Counted from the stretch's first letter, positions 6,291 through 15,875 are shown. The stretch: DNA of 64,000 bases from Sphingomonas adhaesiva (GCF_002374855.1 NZ_NWVC01000001.1:372001-436000), one strand, 5' to 3'. Program-made: numbers and translations. Notes: generated from the letters alone by a model not told the origin.

Positions 6291-8426
6291 TCAGATGCCG
6301 ACGCGCAACGTCACGCGGATATCGCGACCGGCCAGCGGGGCGAAATCTTTCAGCACGCTGGAATGGCGGCGCGCCTCCACGTCGAAGATGTTGTTCGCGG
6401 ACAGCAGCAGGCTGCGGCGATCGCTGCCGCCCCACGGCTTCCACGCGAGCGAGACGTTGACCATCGTATAGCCATCGGTGCGCGTCTCGAACGCCGACAG
6501 GCGCGTCTGCGGGAAGGCGCGTTCCACCTCGACCCGGCCGGTCGTGGTGTCGCCGCGCGCCTCCAGCCCGCCGAGCAGCCGCAGCGGCGGGATGCGCGGC
6601 ACCGGGCCGCGATCGACGACGGTAGCGTGGACGTAATCGCCCATCAGGTCGGCAGTGATCGTGTGCGTGCCGATCGTGCCCAGCCGCGCAGAGGCGTCCG
6701 CCTCGAACCCGTAATAGCGCGCGCGCGCCTGCTGGTACTGGAAGCACGGCAGGTCCACGTCGCCGCCCGCGGCGGTCACGCAGGTCGCCGGGTCGACCTG
6801 TGCCTCGTAGATGTAATTGTCGAACCAGTTGTAATAGGCCGACGCGTCGAGGCTGAAGACGTCGCTATGCGCGTGCAGCGTCGCCTCGACCCCCCAGGAC
6901 GTTTCGGTGCGGAAATTGGGATTGCCCAGTTCGTACGCCTGCGTGCCCGCGTGCGGACCGTTGGCGAACAACTCCTCGGCCGAGGGCGCGCGGCCGGTGC
7001 GCGACCCGTTGAGGCCGATGCGCAGCCCGTCGCTGAACGCGTAGGAGCCGCCGATCGAGCCGGACCAGCTGTCGAACGTGCGCTGCCCGGTGAAGAAGCG
7101 ATCCGCACCGGAGGGCTGGGCGGTCTGCAACGTGTGTTCGTAGCGCACGCCGCCTTCGGCTTTGAAGCGGCCGTCGTCATATTGTTGCAGCGTGAACAGC
7201 CCGGTCTGTTCGGTGTTGTTGCGCGGCAGGAAGGCCTCGTCACCGACGACGTTGAACGCGCGGCTGAAATATTGCGCGCCGCTCGCCCCCTGCCAGCCGC
7301 CGCGCTTGGCCTGGACGACCTCGAGCCGGCCTTCCAGCCCCTTGTTGTAGAAGGCGGTCCCGACCGAGCCGTCCTCTTCCAGTTCAAAATGGCGGTATTT
7401 GGCGTGGGCGGCGCGCAGGCGGATCGCCTGGATCACGCTGCCCTGCGGGGTGATTTCGGCGCGCAGGTCGTAGCGGTTCTGCAGCACGTCGAGCCGCGGC
7501 GCCTCCTGCTCCTGCCCCGGCGCGGTCGCGTAGCGGATCGGCAGGCCGTACAGGCTGTCGTAATGGCCGTAGGAGACGCCCAGCATCCCGCCATCGGTCA
7601 CAATCGACGCGCCGGCGCCCGCCGTCCAGGTTTCGGCCGCGGTATTGGGCAGCTTGCCCCGCAGCGCGGCATTGCCCGCGAAGTCGATGGGATCATCGGG
7701 GTCGGCCGGCAGCGCGGCCGACGCCAGCGAGGCGCGGCGCGCCTCCCGCGACAGGATGTAGCCACCGGTGCGCAGGTCGTCGGACTTCGAATAGGAGCCA
7801 TCGACGTGCAGGACCAGCGGACCAGTGACGGTCGCATCGGCGGCACCGCCCAGCGACCGCTCGTTCGCGGCGCTGCCGTAGGTGCCGATCGCGTCGAGGC
7901 GATAGCCGTTCTCGGGCAGGCGCCGCGGAATGCGCGTGTCGACCACGTTGACGACGCCGCCGACCGCCGAGGAACCGTACAGCAAGGCGGCCGGGCCGCG
8001 CAGCACCTCGACCCGTTCCGCCAGCAGCGGGTCGATGATCACCGCATGGTCGACCGAGGTGTTCGACACGTCGATTGAACCGATGCCGTCGGTCAGCACG
8101 CGGATGCGATCGCCCTGGAAACCGCGCAGGATCGGACGCGAGGCGTTGGGGCCGAACGACGAAGCCGACACGCCCGGCAACCGCGCCAGCGTCTCGCCGA
8201 TCGTCGGGCGCAGCTGGCGGGTCAGGTCCTCGCCGGTCAGCACCGACGTACCCTGCAACACATCCGCCTCGCTCTGGCGCAGCGGCGCGGTGACGATGAT
8301 GTCGTCGGACCGGTGCGGGTCGGACACGCGCGACCCGGCGGGAGCGGCATTGTCGGTCTGTGCGGCGGCGGGAAGGGCGGCGGTGAGGGGGGCAAGCGCC
8401 AACGTGGCAAGCAGAACGGTTTTCAT
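6291..8426 (-). CDS. TonB-dependent outer-membrane receptor, ZnuD-like
   Basis: 711 residues. There is a signal peptide (1-23), a TonB box DDIIVTA (about 41-47), and a plug domain with PILRGFQGDRIRVLTDGIG, VDHAVIIDPLLAERVEVLRG and GPAALLYGSSAVGGVVNVVD. A 22-strand-type barrel follows, ending in the C-terminal aromatic-rich strand (VTLRVGI). The plug wording matches the ZnuD branch of TonB receptors, which take up zinc (or other metal) complexes. The ATG has AAGGAG at the right distance, which excludes an upstream in-frame start. A palindrome just upstream is a candidate metal-repressor site. Confidence 0.85.
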   Translation of the reverse strand: MKTVLLATLALAPLTAALPAAAQTDNAAPAGSRVSDPHRSDDIIVTAPLRQSEADVLQGTSVLTGEDLTRQLRPTIGETLARLPGVSASSFGPNASRPILRGFQGDRIRVLTDGIGSIDVSNTSVDHAVIIDPLLAERVEVLRGPAALLYGSSAVGGVVNVVDTRIPRRLPENGYRLDAIGTYGSAANERSLGGAADATVTGPLVLHVDGSYSKSDDLRTGGYILSREARRASLASAALPADPDDPIDFAGNAALRGKLPNTAAETWTAGAGASIVTDGGMLGVSYGHYDSLYGLPIRYATAPGQEQEAPRLDVLQNRYDLRAEITPQGSVIQAIRLRAAHAKYRHFELEEDGSVGTAFYNKGLEGRLEVVQAKRGGWQGASGAQYFSRAFNVVGDEAFLPRNNTEQTGLFTLQQYDDGRFKAEGGVRYEHTLQTAQPSGADRFFTGQRTFDSWSGSIGGSYAFSDGLRIGLNGSRTGRAPSAEELFANGPHAGTQAYELGNPNFRTETSWGVEATLHAHSDVFSLDASAYYNWFDNYIYEAQVDPATCVTAAGGDVDLPCFQYQQARARYYGFEADASARLGTIGTHTITADLMGDYVHATVVDRGPVPRIPPLRLLGGLEARGDTTTGRVEVERAFPQTRLSAFETRTDGYTMVNVSLAWKPWGGSDRRSLLLSANNIFDVEARRHSSVLKDFAPLAGRDIRVTLRVGI

Positions 8427-8449
8427 GGGCGACTCCTTGGTCGCCGCTG

Positions 8450-8466
8450 TGTAACGCAACGTTACA
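8450..8466. promoter_or_regulatory. 17-bp palindrome upstream of the receptor gene
   Basis: TGTAACG-CAA-CGTTACA is a perfect 7-bp inverted repeat with a 3-bp centre, lying 24-40 bp before the receptor ATG. Its size and position fit an operator of a Fur-family (for example Zur) or similar dimeric repressor. No match to a specific consensus is claimed. Confidence 0.55.
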
Positions 8467-8508
8467 ACATATCAAGCGTTGTTCGCGGCTGCGAAACGAT
8501 CGGCGGCT

Positions 8509-8793
8509 TCAGCGCGGGTCGCCCTGCTCCGCCTCCATCTCCAGCGCGTCGATGATCTTGCCGCCGGCCATGAACACCGCCGCGGTACAGGCAAGGAACA
8601 GGATCTTCCCCTGAGCGCCCGGCATCATCCGCATATAGGCGAAGCCGCGCTCCACCGCGCCGGTGGCGAGCGCGTAGATGACCAGGAACGCCTCGAACTT
8701 GGTCTTGATGACGAACAGGCGGGCGAGACGGCGGACCATGTCGGCGTTAACGCACGAGCCGTGCCAATGGCCGAATTGCGTGGTTTCGGGCAC
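8509..8793 (-). CDS. Small membrane protein, uncharacterised
   Basis: Up to 94 residues from a GTG start; an internal ATG would give 76 (from position 8739). The conserved-looking part begins RRLARLFVIKTKFEAFLVIY and has two hydrophobic segments (about residues 34-50 and 62-80). Proteins of this sort are common and uncharacterised in sphingomonads. No ribosome site distinguishes the two starts. It lies between the astB end and the receptor on the same strand. Confidence 0.6.
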   Translation of the reverse strand: MPETTQFGHWHGSCVNADMVRRLARLFVIKTKFEAFLVIYALATGAVERGFAYMRMMPGAQGKILFLACTAAVFMAGGKIIDALEMEAEQGDPR

Positions 8794-8836
8794 GTGCGGG
8801 ATAGTTAAGTGTCAATTTACCCGACAGCGGCGCGGC

Positions 8837-10084
8837 CTATAGCAACGCGCGCAGGTCCATCGCTTCCAGCAGCATCGCCCGCGCGCGTTCGACATGCGCG
8901 ACCAGCGCGGGATCGCCGATCGCCTCGCCCGCGATCGCTTCCGGCCAGTGCGCGTCGATCACCGCGGCGATCCGGTCCAGCTTCGCATCGTCCACCAGGA
9001 AGCGCGGATCGACCGTCGCCGGGTCGCATACCACCCGCAGCCTGAGGCACGCGGGGCCGCCGCCATTGGCCATCGATTCGCGCACGTCGACCAGCTCGAC
9101 CCGGCGGATCGGGCCGTTGCCCGCCAGATGCGCCTGCAGCCACCGCCATACCCGCGCATTCTCGCGCGCCTCGCCCGGCACCACCAGCGTCGGCGTTCCG
9201 TCCGGCGGGGTGACCAGTTGCGCGTTGAACAGGTACGATCCGATCGCATCGGCCAGCGACACGTCGGCGGCGGGCACCTCGACGATCTCCACCTCCGGCA
9301 TGATCGCGCGCAGCGCCGCGTAGAAGCCGTCGCGATCGGCGAACGCCTGTTCGTGGGTCAGCAGGATGCGTTCGTTGGCCACCGCGACGACATCGTTGTG
9401 GAACGCGCCCGCCGCGATCGCCTCGGGCGATTGCTGGACGTAAAGGACGCGGCCGGCATTCAGCCGGTGCGCACGCGCGACCGCGCGGCTCGCCTCGACA
9501 TGCTGGCGCGCGGGGAAGGGGCCGCCGCCCTCGCCATAGACGAATATCTCGACGCCCGGCGCATCGTGCGCGGCTGCCAGTCGCATGTGGTTGGCGGCGC
9601 CCTCGTCACCGAACGGCGCGGGCACCGGATCGTGGACGGCGAAGGCGGGGTCGGCGAAGGCGAGTCGCAACTGTGCCAGCGTCGCGGGCCACTCGTGGCT
9701 GCGGTGCGGCATGGTCAGCAGGTTGGCCGCCGTCAGGTGGCAGCGACCGTCGGCCGCATCGGGCGCGGGAGAGACGGTGGCGGCATTGGCCGCCCACATC
9801 GACGAGGCGGACAGCGCGCGCGCCTTCATCACCGCATCGGCATCGGCATAATCGGTGTGGAGCGACGACAGCCAGCGATGGTCCGGGCGGGCGGGGGGCA
9901 CGAACACCCCCTGCACCAAGCCGAGCGCCAGGTTGGCGCGCATCTTGGCCACCCCCTGCAGCGCCGCCGCACGGGGATGCGCGACCGCGCCGGCGTTGCT
10001 GGTCGCCGCCAGATTGCCGGGGCTGAGGCCGGCATAATTGTGGCTGGGTCCGACGATCCCGTCGAAATTGATCTCGCGCAGCAT
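8837..10084 (-). CDS. astB: N-succinylarginine dihydrolase
   Basis: 415 residues. Converts N2-succinylarginine to N2-succinylornithine, CO2 and ammonia, the second step of the arginine succinyltransferase pathway, in the cytoplasm. Family signatures are the N-terminal NFDGIVGPSHNYAGLSPGN, the GAFHNDVVAVAN histidine segment, and MANGGGPACLRLRVV, which carries the active-site cysteine. It follows astA after 2 bp. astC, astD and astE are not adjacent. Confidence 0.95.
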   Translation of the reverse strand: MLREINFDGIVGPSHNYAGLSPGNLAATSNAGAVAHPRAAALQGVAKMRANLALGLVQGVFVPPARPDHRWLSSLHTDYADADAVMKARALSASSMWAANAATVSPAPDAADGRCHLTAANLLTMPHRSHEWPATLAQLRLAFADPAFAVHDPVPAPFGDEGAANHMRLAAAHDAPGVEIFVYGEGGGPFPARQHVEASRAVARAHRLNAGRVLYVQQSPEAIAAGAFHNDVVAVANERILLTHEQAFADRDGFYAALRAIMPEVEIVEVPAADVSLADAIGSYLFNAQLVTPPDGTPTLVVPGEARENARVWRWLQAHLAGNGPIRRVELVDVRESMANGGGPACLRLRVVCDPATVDPRFLVDDAKLDRIAAVIDAHWPEAIAGEAIGDPALVAHVERARAMLLEAMDLRALL

Positions 10085-10086
10085 CG

Positions 10087-11106
10087 TCACAGTCGCCCGA
10101 TCCAGCTGATCGCATCGCCCGCGGCGATCCCCAGCGCGCGCGCGCACTCGGGGTCGATCGTGACCGTGCCGTCGTGATCGGCGACGCGACCATAAGCGCA
10201 CCGGAATGCCGCCAGCCGCCCGGTCGCGACCAGCGCCTCCACTCCGCCCGGCCCGTCGCCGACCGCGTCGACGGTCGCATCGCGCGCGTCGCGGATCGTG
10301 CGGACCTGATCGGTGCGCGCGGTCATCGTCGGGCCGCCGTCGAAGATGTCGATATAGTTTTCGAACGCGAATCCTTCGTTCTCGAGCATCCGCATCGCCG
10401 CGCGGCCGGACGGGTGCGGCAATCCGATCGCGGCGCGCGCGGTGTCGGACAGCATCGCCGTATAGATCGGATGCTTGGGCATCAGATCAGCGATGAACTG
10501 GTGCCCGTTGATGGCGTTGAATTCGTCCGCCTGCTGGAAATTCATCCCGAAGAAGCGGCCCGCCAGCCCGTCCCAGAAGGGCGACCCGCCCGCCTCGTCG
10601 ATCACGCCACGCAATTCGGCCAGTACGCGGTCGGCGAAGCGCGCGCGGTGACGGCGGATGAAGAGGTAGCGGCTGCGCGCCAGCAACAGGCCCCGCCCGC
10701 CCGCGCGCTCGCCCGGATGCAGGAACAGCCCGCCGACCTCGCTCGCGCCCTCCAGATCGGTGGTCAGCGACAGCATCTCCGCACGGAACGTGCGGTCCAG
10801 CTCGCGGCTGTGCTGCGTCAGCGTGCCGATGCGATAGCTGTAGAAGGGATGCTTCTGCCCGACATGGGTGATCAGCTGGCATGTACCGCGCACGTCGCCG
10901 CTGACGACATTCTCCAGCATCAGCACGAACTGTTCGTCCGCCAGATCATTGTCGTCGCGCGCAAAGGCGGCGTGGCTGCGCGCCAGCTTCGCGGTCAGCG
11001 CGGTGCGATCGGCGGGCAGGTTGGTGAAGCCGCCCCCGGTCAGCTTGGCCATTTCGTACAGGTGCGGCAGGTCGCCGTCATGCGCGGCGCGAACGACGAA
11101 GGTCAT
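10087..11106 (-). CDS. astA: Arginine N-succinyltransferase
   Basis: 339 residues, the usual length for the family. Transfers a succinyl group from succinyl-CoA to arginine to start AST catabolism. The recognisable GNAT-like core includes GQKHPFYSYRIGTLTQHSRE, VGGLFLHPGERAGGRGLLLA and FFGMNFQQADEFNAINGHQF. The ATG overlaps the stop of the preceding amidohydrolase gene (ATGA), so the M20 enzyme, AstA and AstB are translationally linked. Confidence 0.95.
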   Translation of the reverse strand: MTFVVRAAHDGDLPHLYEMAKLTGGGFTNLPADRTALTAKLARSHAAFARDDNDLADEQFVLMLENVVSGDVRGTCQLITHVGQKHPFYSYRIGTLTQHSRELDRTFRAEMLSLTTDLEGASEVGGLFLHPGERAGGRGLLLARSRYLFIRRHRARFADRVLAELRGVIDEAGGSPFWDGLAGRFFGMNFQQADEFNAINGHQFIADLMPKHPIYTAMLSDTARAAIGLPHPSGRAAMRMLENEGFAFENYIDIFDGGPTMTARTDQVRTIRDARDATVDAVGDGPGGVEALVATGRLAAFRCAYGRVADHDGTVTIDPECARALGIAAGDAISWIGRL

Positions 11107-12305
11107 GCCATCGCCCCCGCGGCGATCCGCAGGATCGTGACCGCGGACAGCGCGGCACGCTCGGTCAGGCTCTCGACGATCAGGAATTCCTCCATCGAAT
11201 GTATCGCGCCGCCACGGGCGCCCATCGTGTCCACCACCGGGACGCCGCAGGCGGCGATGTTGTTGCCGTCGCACACGCCCCCGGTATCGCGCCAGGCGAT
11301 CGGCTGGCCCAGCGCGGATCCGGCCTGCGCGACCAGATCGAACAGCCGCGCCGCGCCCGCGTCGATCGGCTTGGGCGGGCGGTTGAACCCGCCGTGCACC
11401 TCGATCGTCACATCGTGTTCGGTGCGCGCATGGGCCACCGCCGCCTCGATCAGCGCGGCGGCCCGGTCGATCTCGCCGCGGTCGGCGGGGCGGAAGTTGA
11501 CGCGCAGCACCGCCAGGTCGGGGACGACATTGTTCGGCCCGCCGCCGTCGATCCGCGCCGGGTTCACCGCCAGCCGCGGCGAACGCGCGCCGTGCAGCGC
11601 CACCGCGATCGCGGAGGCCGCGACGATGGCGTTGCGCCCGTCCTGCGGGTTGCGCCCGGCATGCGCCGCCCGCCCGCGCACGATGATCGAGAAATTGCCC
11701 GTGCCCCCGCGCGCGCGCGCCAGCGTGCCGTCCGGGAGCGCCGGTTCGTAGGTCAGCGCCGCCACCTTGCCCCGCGCCGCCTGCGCCAGCAGCGCGGCGG
11801 AGGAGAAGGAGCCGGTTTCCTCGTCCGAGTTGATGACCACGTCATAGCCGATCGTCGGCGCCACCGCCTCGACCGCCAGCAACGCCTCCAGCATCAGCGA
11901 CAGTCCGCCCTTCATGTCGGCGACGCCCGGGCCGCCCAGCACCCCCGGCTCGCGCCACGCCAGCGCCTGGAACGGGTGATCGGCGGGATAGACGGTGTCC
12001 ATATGCCCGGTCAGCAGCATCCGCACCGGCGCGTCGGGGCGCACCCGGACATGCAGGTGCCGGCCGTGCGCGATCGGATCGACCCGCCCGTCCGCGCCGA
12101 CCGCCTCGGCCCGCTCCGGCTCGACCAGCGCCACCTCACCGGGCAGCGCGGCGAAGGCATCGGCCAGCAGCCCGACCATCGCCGCGCATCCGGCGGTGTT
12201 GCGCGTGCCGCTGTTGACCGCCGCCCATTGCTCCGTGCGCGCCAGCATCGCGGCCTGGTCCAGCCGCTCCACCGCGCGCCGTTCGTCGTGGGAAAGCATC
12301 TCCAT
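11103..12305 (-). CDS. M20-family metallo-amidohydrolase leading the ast genes
   Basis: 400 residues of the M20 peptidase/deacylase family (carboxypeptidase G2-like). Metal-site segments are visible: LLTGHMDTVY, GGPGVADMKGG, INSDEETGSF, and a C-terminal GARGGAIHSMEEF histidine. The dimerisation domain (RAAHAGRNPQDGRNAI) is present. An ATG at 12305 is preferred to a GTG ten codons upstream. Coupling to astA suggests a role in arginine catabolism, perhaps desuccinylation or processing of an acyl-amino acid. AstE itself belongs to a different family (M14), so this role is inference. Confidence 0.85.
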   Translation of the reverse strand: MEMLSHDERRAVERLDQAAMLARTEQWAAVNSGTRNTAGCAAMVGLLADAFAALPGEVALVEPERAEAVGADGRVDPIAHGRHLHVRVRPDAPVRMLLTGHMDTVYPADHPFQALAWREPGVLGGPGVADMKGGLSLMLEALLAVEAVAPTIGYDVVINSDEETGSFSSAALLAQAARGKVAALTYEPALPDGTLARARGGTGNFSIIVRGRAAHAGRNPQDGRNAIVAASAIAVALHGARSPRLAVNPARIDGGGPNNVVPDLAVLRVNFRPADRGEIDRAAALIEAAVAHARTEHDVTIEVHGGFNRPPKPIDAGAARLFDLVAQAGSALGQPIAWRDTGGVCDGNNIAACGVPVVDTMGARGGAIHSMEEFLIVESLTERAALSAVTILRIAAGAMA

Positions 12306-12346
12306 CACGCGCAACCTATCCCCCAAAGCCGTCACAAATGAAACCG

Positions 12347-13303
12347 TCAGAACGTATAGACCAGCGACGCGCGGCTGGTGCGGTCGGTCGGAACGCGGCC
12401 GTTGACCGGCTGGCTTTCATACTGGACCGTATAGGACAGCCGCGCCGACAGCGGTCCCAGCAGCTTGGCCTCGATCGCCGACACGCTGCGCACGGTGCTG
12501 TTGTACCGCTCCAGGTAAAGCGCCGCATCCTGCGTCACCACCAGCCCGCTCAGGATCGTCCAGTCGAGGTCCAGGCTGCCGCGCACCGCCAGACTGCCCT
12601 GCTGCGTGTCGTCGGTCATGTTGGTCTGTCGGAACGCCGGCCCCAGTTCGATATCGGTGGTCAGCGCAGCGTCGCGGAACAGGCTGTAGCCCGCGCCGAC
12701 GGAGGCCGAATATCGCTGGTCGTACCCGAGGAACCGGTCCGCCTCGAACTGTGCCGCGCCATAGATGTAGCCACGGTCGCTCAGCTTGTAATTGGGCTGA
12801 TAGGCAAGGACATAGCGTTCGCGGCTGGTGACCCCGGCGGTGCGCTGGAAATCGGCCTGCGCCAGCACGCGGTGCCGCCAGCGCAGCCCCTCGCGCGTCA
12901 GATCGGCGATCCCGGTCAGCCCGGTGACGTCGGAATTGCCGCTGGAAGAAAAGCCGCCCAGCTCGACCCGCCCGGTCCACAGTTCGAAGGCGCCGGCCTG
13001 TCGCACGCGCTGGTTGCGCGCCCGCGCCCGCGCCTCGCGCCACTCGGTCGCGCGGCGCAGCGTCAGGTCGCGCGACCCCGGATCGGCGACGCGCGCATAT
13101 TTGACGATCGTGTCGAGGCCGCCTTCGTCGCCCGACTGCATGGCCGCGTCCATCATCGCACGGATTTCCGGCGGGATCTCCGGCGGCGGCACCTTGTCCA
13201 GCTCGACGCCGACCTCGCCCAGTTCCAGCGGCGGGACCGGGACGGGGATGACCACGCCGGCGGGCGGCAGCGCGGCTTGCAGGATCAGCAGGGCAGGCAG
13301 CAT
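12347..13303 (-). CDS. DUF481 outer-membrane beta-barrel protein
   Basis: 318 residues. A short signal-like N-terminus is followed by a proline-rich linker (PPPEIPPEIRAMMDAAM), and then the DUF481 barrel starting with WTGRVELGGFSSSGNSDVTG and ending in the aromatic strand SRASLVYTF. Relatives such as YdiY are called salt-induced outer-membrane proteins; their role is not settled. It sits 19 bp downstream of rppH and 41 bp upstream of the M20 gene on the same strand. The ATG is directly preceded by an in-frame GTG, which leaves a one-residue doubt. Confidence 0.85.
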   Translation of the reverse strand: MLPALLILQAALPPAGVVIPVPVPPLELGEVGVELDKVPPPEIPPEIRAMMDAAMQSGDEGGLDTIVKYARVADPGSRDLTLRRATEWREARARARNQRVRQAGAFELWTGRVELGGFSSSGNSDVTGLTGIADLTREGLRWRHRVLAQADFQRTAGVTSRERYVLAYQPNYKLSDRGYIYGAAQFEADRFLGYDQRYSASVGAGYSLFRDAALTTDIELGPAFRQTNMTDDTQQGSLAVRGSLDLDWTILSGLVVTQDAALYLERYNSTVRSVSAIEAKLLGPLSARLSYTVQYESQPVNGRVPTDRTSRASLVYTF

Positions 13304-13322
13304 CACCGACCGTCACCGCCGC

Positions 13323-13805
13323 CTAGCGCGGCAGATGCTCCGCAAAGGCCGCGATCACGTCGCTGTAGAGCTGTTTCTTGAACGGCACGATCAGCTCCGG
13401 CAGGTCCGCCGGATCGGCCCAGCGCCACGCGCGGAACTCGGGATGCTCGGTATCGATGCGGATATCGCCATCCTCGCCGTCGAAGCGGAACAGGAACCAC
13501 CGCTGGCGCTGGCCGCGATACTTGCCCTTCCACACCTTGCCGACCATCTCCGGCGGCAGGTCGTAGAGCAGTTCCTCCGGCGCCTCGGCGATCAGCGTCA
13601 CCTTGTCCGCGGTGACGCCGGTTTCCTCCCACAATTCGCGCACCGCCGCGTCGCGCGCATCCTCGCCCGGGTCGATCCCGCCCTGCGGCATCTGCCAGGC
13701 TTCCAGGACGTTATCGAGCCGCTGGCCGACGAACACCCGTCCGTCGCGGTTGAGCAGCATCACGCCCGCGCACGGGCGATAGGGGAGGGTGGCGGGGTCG
13801 GTCAT
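13323..13805 (-). CDS. rppH: RNA pyrophosphohydrolase (Nudix)
   Basis: 160 residues. Removes pyrophosphate from 5'-triphosphorylated mRNA and so triggers decay. The Nudix box is complete ([20 protein letters not shown] followed by TGV, about residues 42-64). The downstream segments [13 protein letters not shown] and [20 protein letters not shown] are typical of RppH rather than other Nudix enzymes. The start [14 protein letters not shown] matches the family N-terminus. Confidence 0.94.
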   Translation of the reverse strand: MTDPATLPYRPCAGVMLLNRDGRVFVGQRLDNVLEAWQMPQGGIDPGEDARDAAVRELWEETGVTADKVTLIAEAPEELLYDLPPEMVGKVWKGKYRGQRQRWFLFRFDGEDGDIRIDTEHPEFRAWRWADPADLPELIVPFKKQLYSDVIAAFAEHLPR

Positions 13806-13890
13806 GGCGCCCGTGTAGCGCGCTTCGCCGTGCCCCTCCACCCCGCGCACCGCCTGCCGTTACCGCGGGCTATGCGTCATGCCGCCGCGG

Positions 13891-14910
13891 TTATCCCGCG
13901 GCCTGTGCCATGACGCGCTGCCCCTCCGCCTCGACGATCGCGGCGCGCACGGCCGCCAGATAGCCGGCCACGTCGCCCTGTGCCGACGGAATCGCCTGGC
14001 GCAGCGTGATGAAGCCGTGGACGATCCCCTGCGCCTCGCGGAACGTCACGGGCACGCCCGCCTTGACCAGTGCTGCGGCATAGGCGCGCCCCTGGTCGCG
14101 GATCGGATCGAGGCTGGCGGTGACGATCACCGCCGGCGGCAGCCCCGCCAGATCGCCGACCAGCGGCGAGCTGCGCTGGTGCGCGGGATCGGCGGCATAA
14201 TGTTCGCCGAACCAGATCATCCCGTCGCGGGTCAGCAGATAGCCGTCGGCGAACTGGTGGAACGACGGATATTCGTTCGCCATGTCGGCGGCCGGATAGA
14301 TCGGCGCCTGCACCACCACCGGCACCGCGGCGGGCGAATCGCGCAATGCCATCGTCACCACGATCGCCAGATTGCCGCCCGCACTGTCGCCGGACAGGAC
14401 CAGCGACGTCGCGCTGCGCCCCAGTTCCGCCGGCGCGGACGCGACCCAGCGCGCCGCCGCCTCGCAATCGTCAGGCGCGGCCGGCCATGCGGCCTCCGGC
14501 GCCAGCCGATAGTCGACCGACACCACCGGCAGGTCCAGCTGGCGCGCCATTTCCGCGGTGAAGCTGGCGTGGGTGTCGATATCGCCGATCACGAACCCGC
14601 CGCCGTGATAGAAGACCACCACCGGGCCGGGCGCACGCGTCTCGCGCGCATCGAACAGCCGCGCGGGGATCGTCACGCCGTCCGGGCCGGGGATCGACAG
14701 GTCGCGGATCACCGCCAGCTCGCCGACCGGCGGATCGGCCACGTCCTTCATCGCCAGATACACCGCGCGCGCCTCCGCCGGAGTCTGTTCGTGCATCTTC
14801 GGCCCGGGCACGCTGTTCAGATAATCCAGGAAACCGCGCACGTCGGGGCGGACGAAGGGACCGGCGGCAGCGGCGTCGGCGGACGGGCGTTCGATGGTGG
14901 TATCGGTCAT
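13891..14910 (-). CDS. Alpha/beta-hydrolase of the hormone-sensitive-lipase family
   Basis: 339 residues, a cytoplasmic carboxylesterase. The oxyanion-hole motif HGGG (102-105), the nucleophile elbow GDSAGG (174-179), the acid in SLDPIRDQG and the histidine in GIVHGF are all present. The ATG has AGGAG upstream. The natural ester is unknown. It is divergent from the HDAC-family gene, with 68 bp between them. Confidence 0.9.
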   Translation of the reverse strand: MTDTTIERPSADAAAAGPFVRPDVRGFLDYLNSVPGPKMHEQTPAEARAVYLAMKDVADPPVGELAVIRDLSIPGPDGVTIPARLFDARETRAPGPVVVFYHGGGFVIGDIDTHASFTAEMARQLDLPVVSVDYRLAPEAAWPAAPDDCEAAARWVASAPAELGRSATSLVLSGDSAGGNLAIVVTMALRDSPAAVPVVVQAPIYPAADMANEYPSFHQFADGYLLTRDGMIWFGEHYAADPAHQRSSPLVGDLAGLPPAVIVTASLDPIRDQGRAYAAALVKAGVPVTFREAQGIVHGFITLRQAIPSAQGDVAGYLAAVRAAIVEAEGQRVMAQAAG

Positions 14911-14978
14911 GCGGCTCTCCTGTCGTCGCGCCGTTCGGGTGAAGTGGCGCGTATCGCTTTGCAACCTATCTTAGCGCG

Positions 14979-15875
14979 ATGATCCATGTCGTCCATCACC
15001 CCGATTACGTCACCGCCGCGCCCGCACGCAGCAACTATCGCTGGGGGAAGAATGGCGCGATCCGCGACCTTCTGGCGAGGATGGGGGATGGCGTGGCGTG
15101 GCACGCCCCCGATGCGATCGGGCGCCGCTGGCTGGAGGAGGTGCACGATCCGGACTATGTCGAACAGGTGTTGTCCGCCGCGGTCCCGCGCGACAAGGAA
15201 CGGCGGATCGGCTTTCCGGTAACCCCGGTGGTCGCGCAGCGTGCGCAGATGGTGCCGGGCGGCACATGGCTGGCCGCGAACCTCGCGCTGGCACACGGCT
15301 TCGCCGCCAATACCGCCGGGGGCAGCCATCACGCGCTGGCGGAAACGGGCGCCGGCTATTGCGTGTTCAACGATCTGGCGGTCGCGGCGGTGCGATTGGT
15401 GGAGGAGGGTACCACGCCGCGCGTGCTGATCGTCGACGTCGACGTGCACCAGGGGGACGGGACCGCCGCGCTGACCGCCGGCCACCCCGGCATCGCCACC
15501 TATTCGATCCATGCCGAGCGCAACTTCCCGGTGCGCAAGGCGCGCTCGACGCTCGACGTGCCGCTGGCGGACGGGATCGGCGACGACGCCTATCTGGAAA
15601 CCCTGCACGATACGCTGGTGCCGTTGCTCGACGGGTTCCGCCCGACGCTGATCCTCTATCAGGGCGGGGTCGATCCCTTCGCCGACGACCGGCTGGGGCG
15701 GCTGGCGCTGAGCGAGGAGGGGCTGATCCGCCGCGACCGCGCGGTCGCCGGCTGGGCGAAGGCGCGGGGCGTGCCGGTCGTCAGCACCGTCGGCGGCGGC
15801 TACGGTGACGACGTCATGGCGATCGCCGCGCGGCATGTGCGGGTCATCACCACGCTGGCTGAGGCGCTGGCGTAA
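14979..15875 (+). CDS. Histone-deacetylase-family amidohydrolase
   Basis: 298 residues. A zinc-dependent deacetylase-fold protein; bacterial members act on acetylated polyamines, small amides or proteins. Active-site features are TAGGSHHA (about 112-119), the zinc ligands in DVDVHQGDG (about 153-161) and GGVDPFADDRLG, and the C-terminal GGGYG. Substrate cannot be told from the sequence. Confidence 0.9.
   Translation: MIHVVHHPDYVTAAPARSNYRWGKNGAIRDLLARMGDGVAWHAPDAIGRRWLEEVHDPDYVEQVLSAAVPRDKERRIGFPVTPVVAQRAQMVPGGTWLAANLALAHGFAANTAGGSHHALAETGAGYCVFNDLAVAAVRLVEEGTTPRVLIVDVDVHQGDGTAALTAGHPGIATYSIHAERNFPVRKARSTLDVPLADGIGDDAYLETLHDTLVPLLDGFRPTLILYQGGVDPFADDRLGRLALSEEGLIRRDRAVAGWAKARGVPVVSTVGGGYGDDVMAIAARHVRVITTLAEALA

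Noticed and set aside
6067..6747. Minus-strand ORF ending in LARPERFERPTLRFV
   Set aside because: This peptide is the usual false translation of a tRNA 3' end; the stretch is the attachment site.
6363..8078. A 571-codon plus-strand frame opposite the TonB receptor
   Set aside because: It is an antisense shadow with RRR/GAD-rich composition and no start context. The minus-strand receptor explains the sequence fully.
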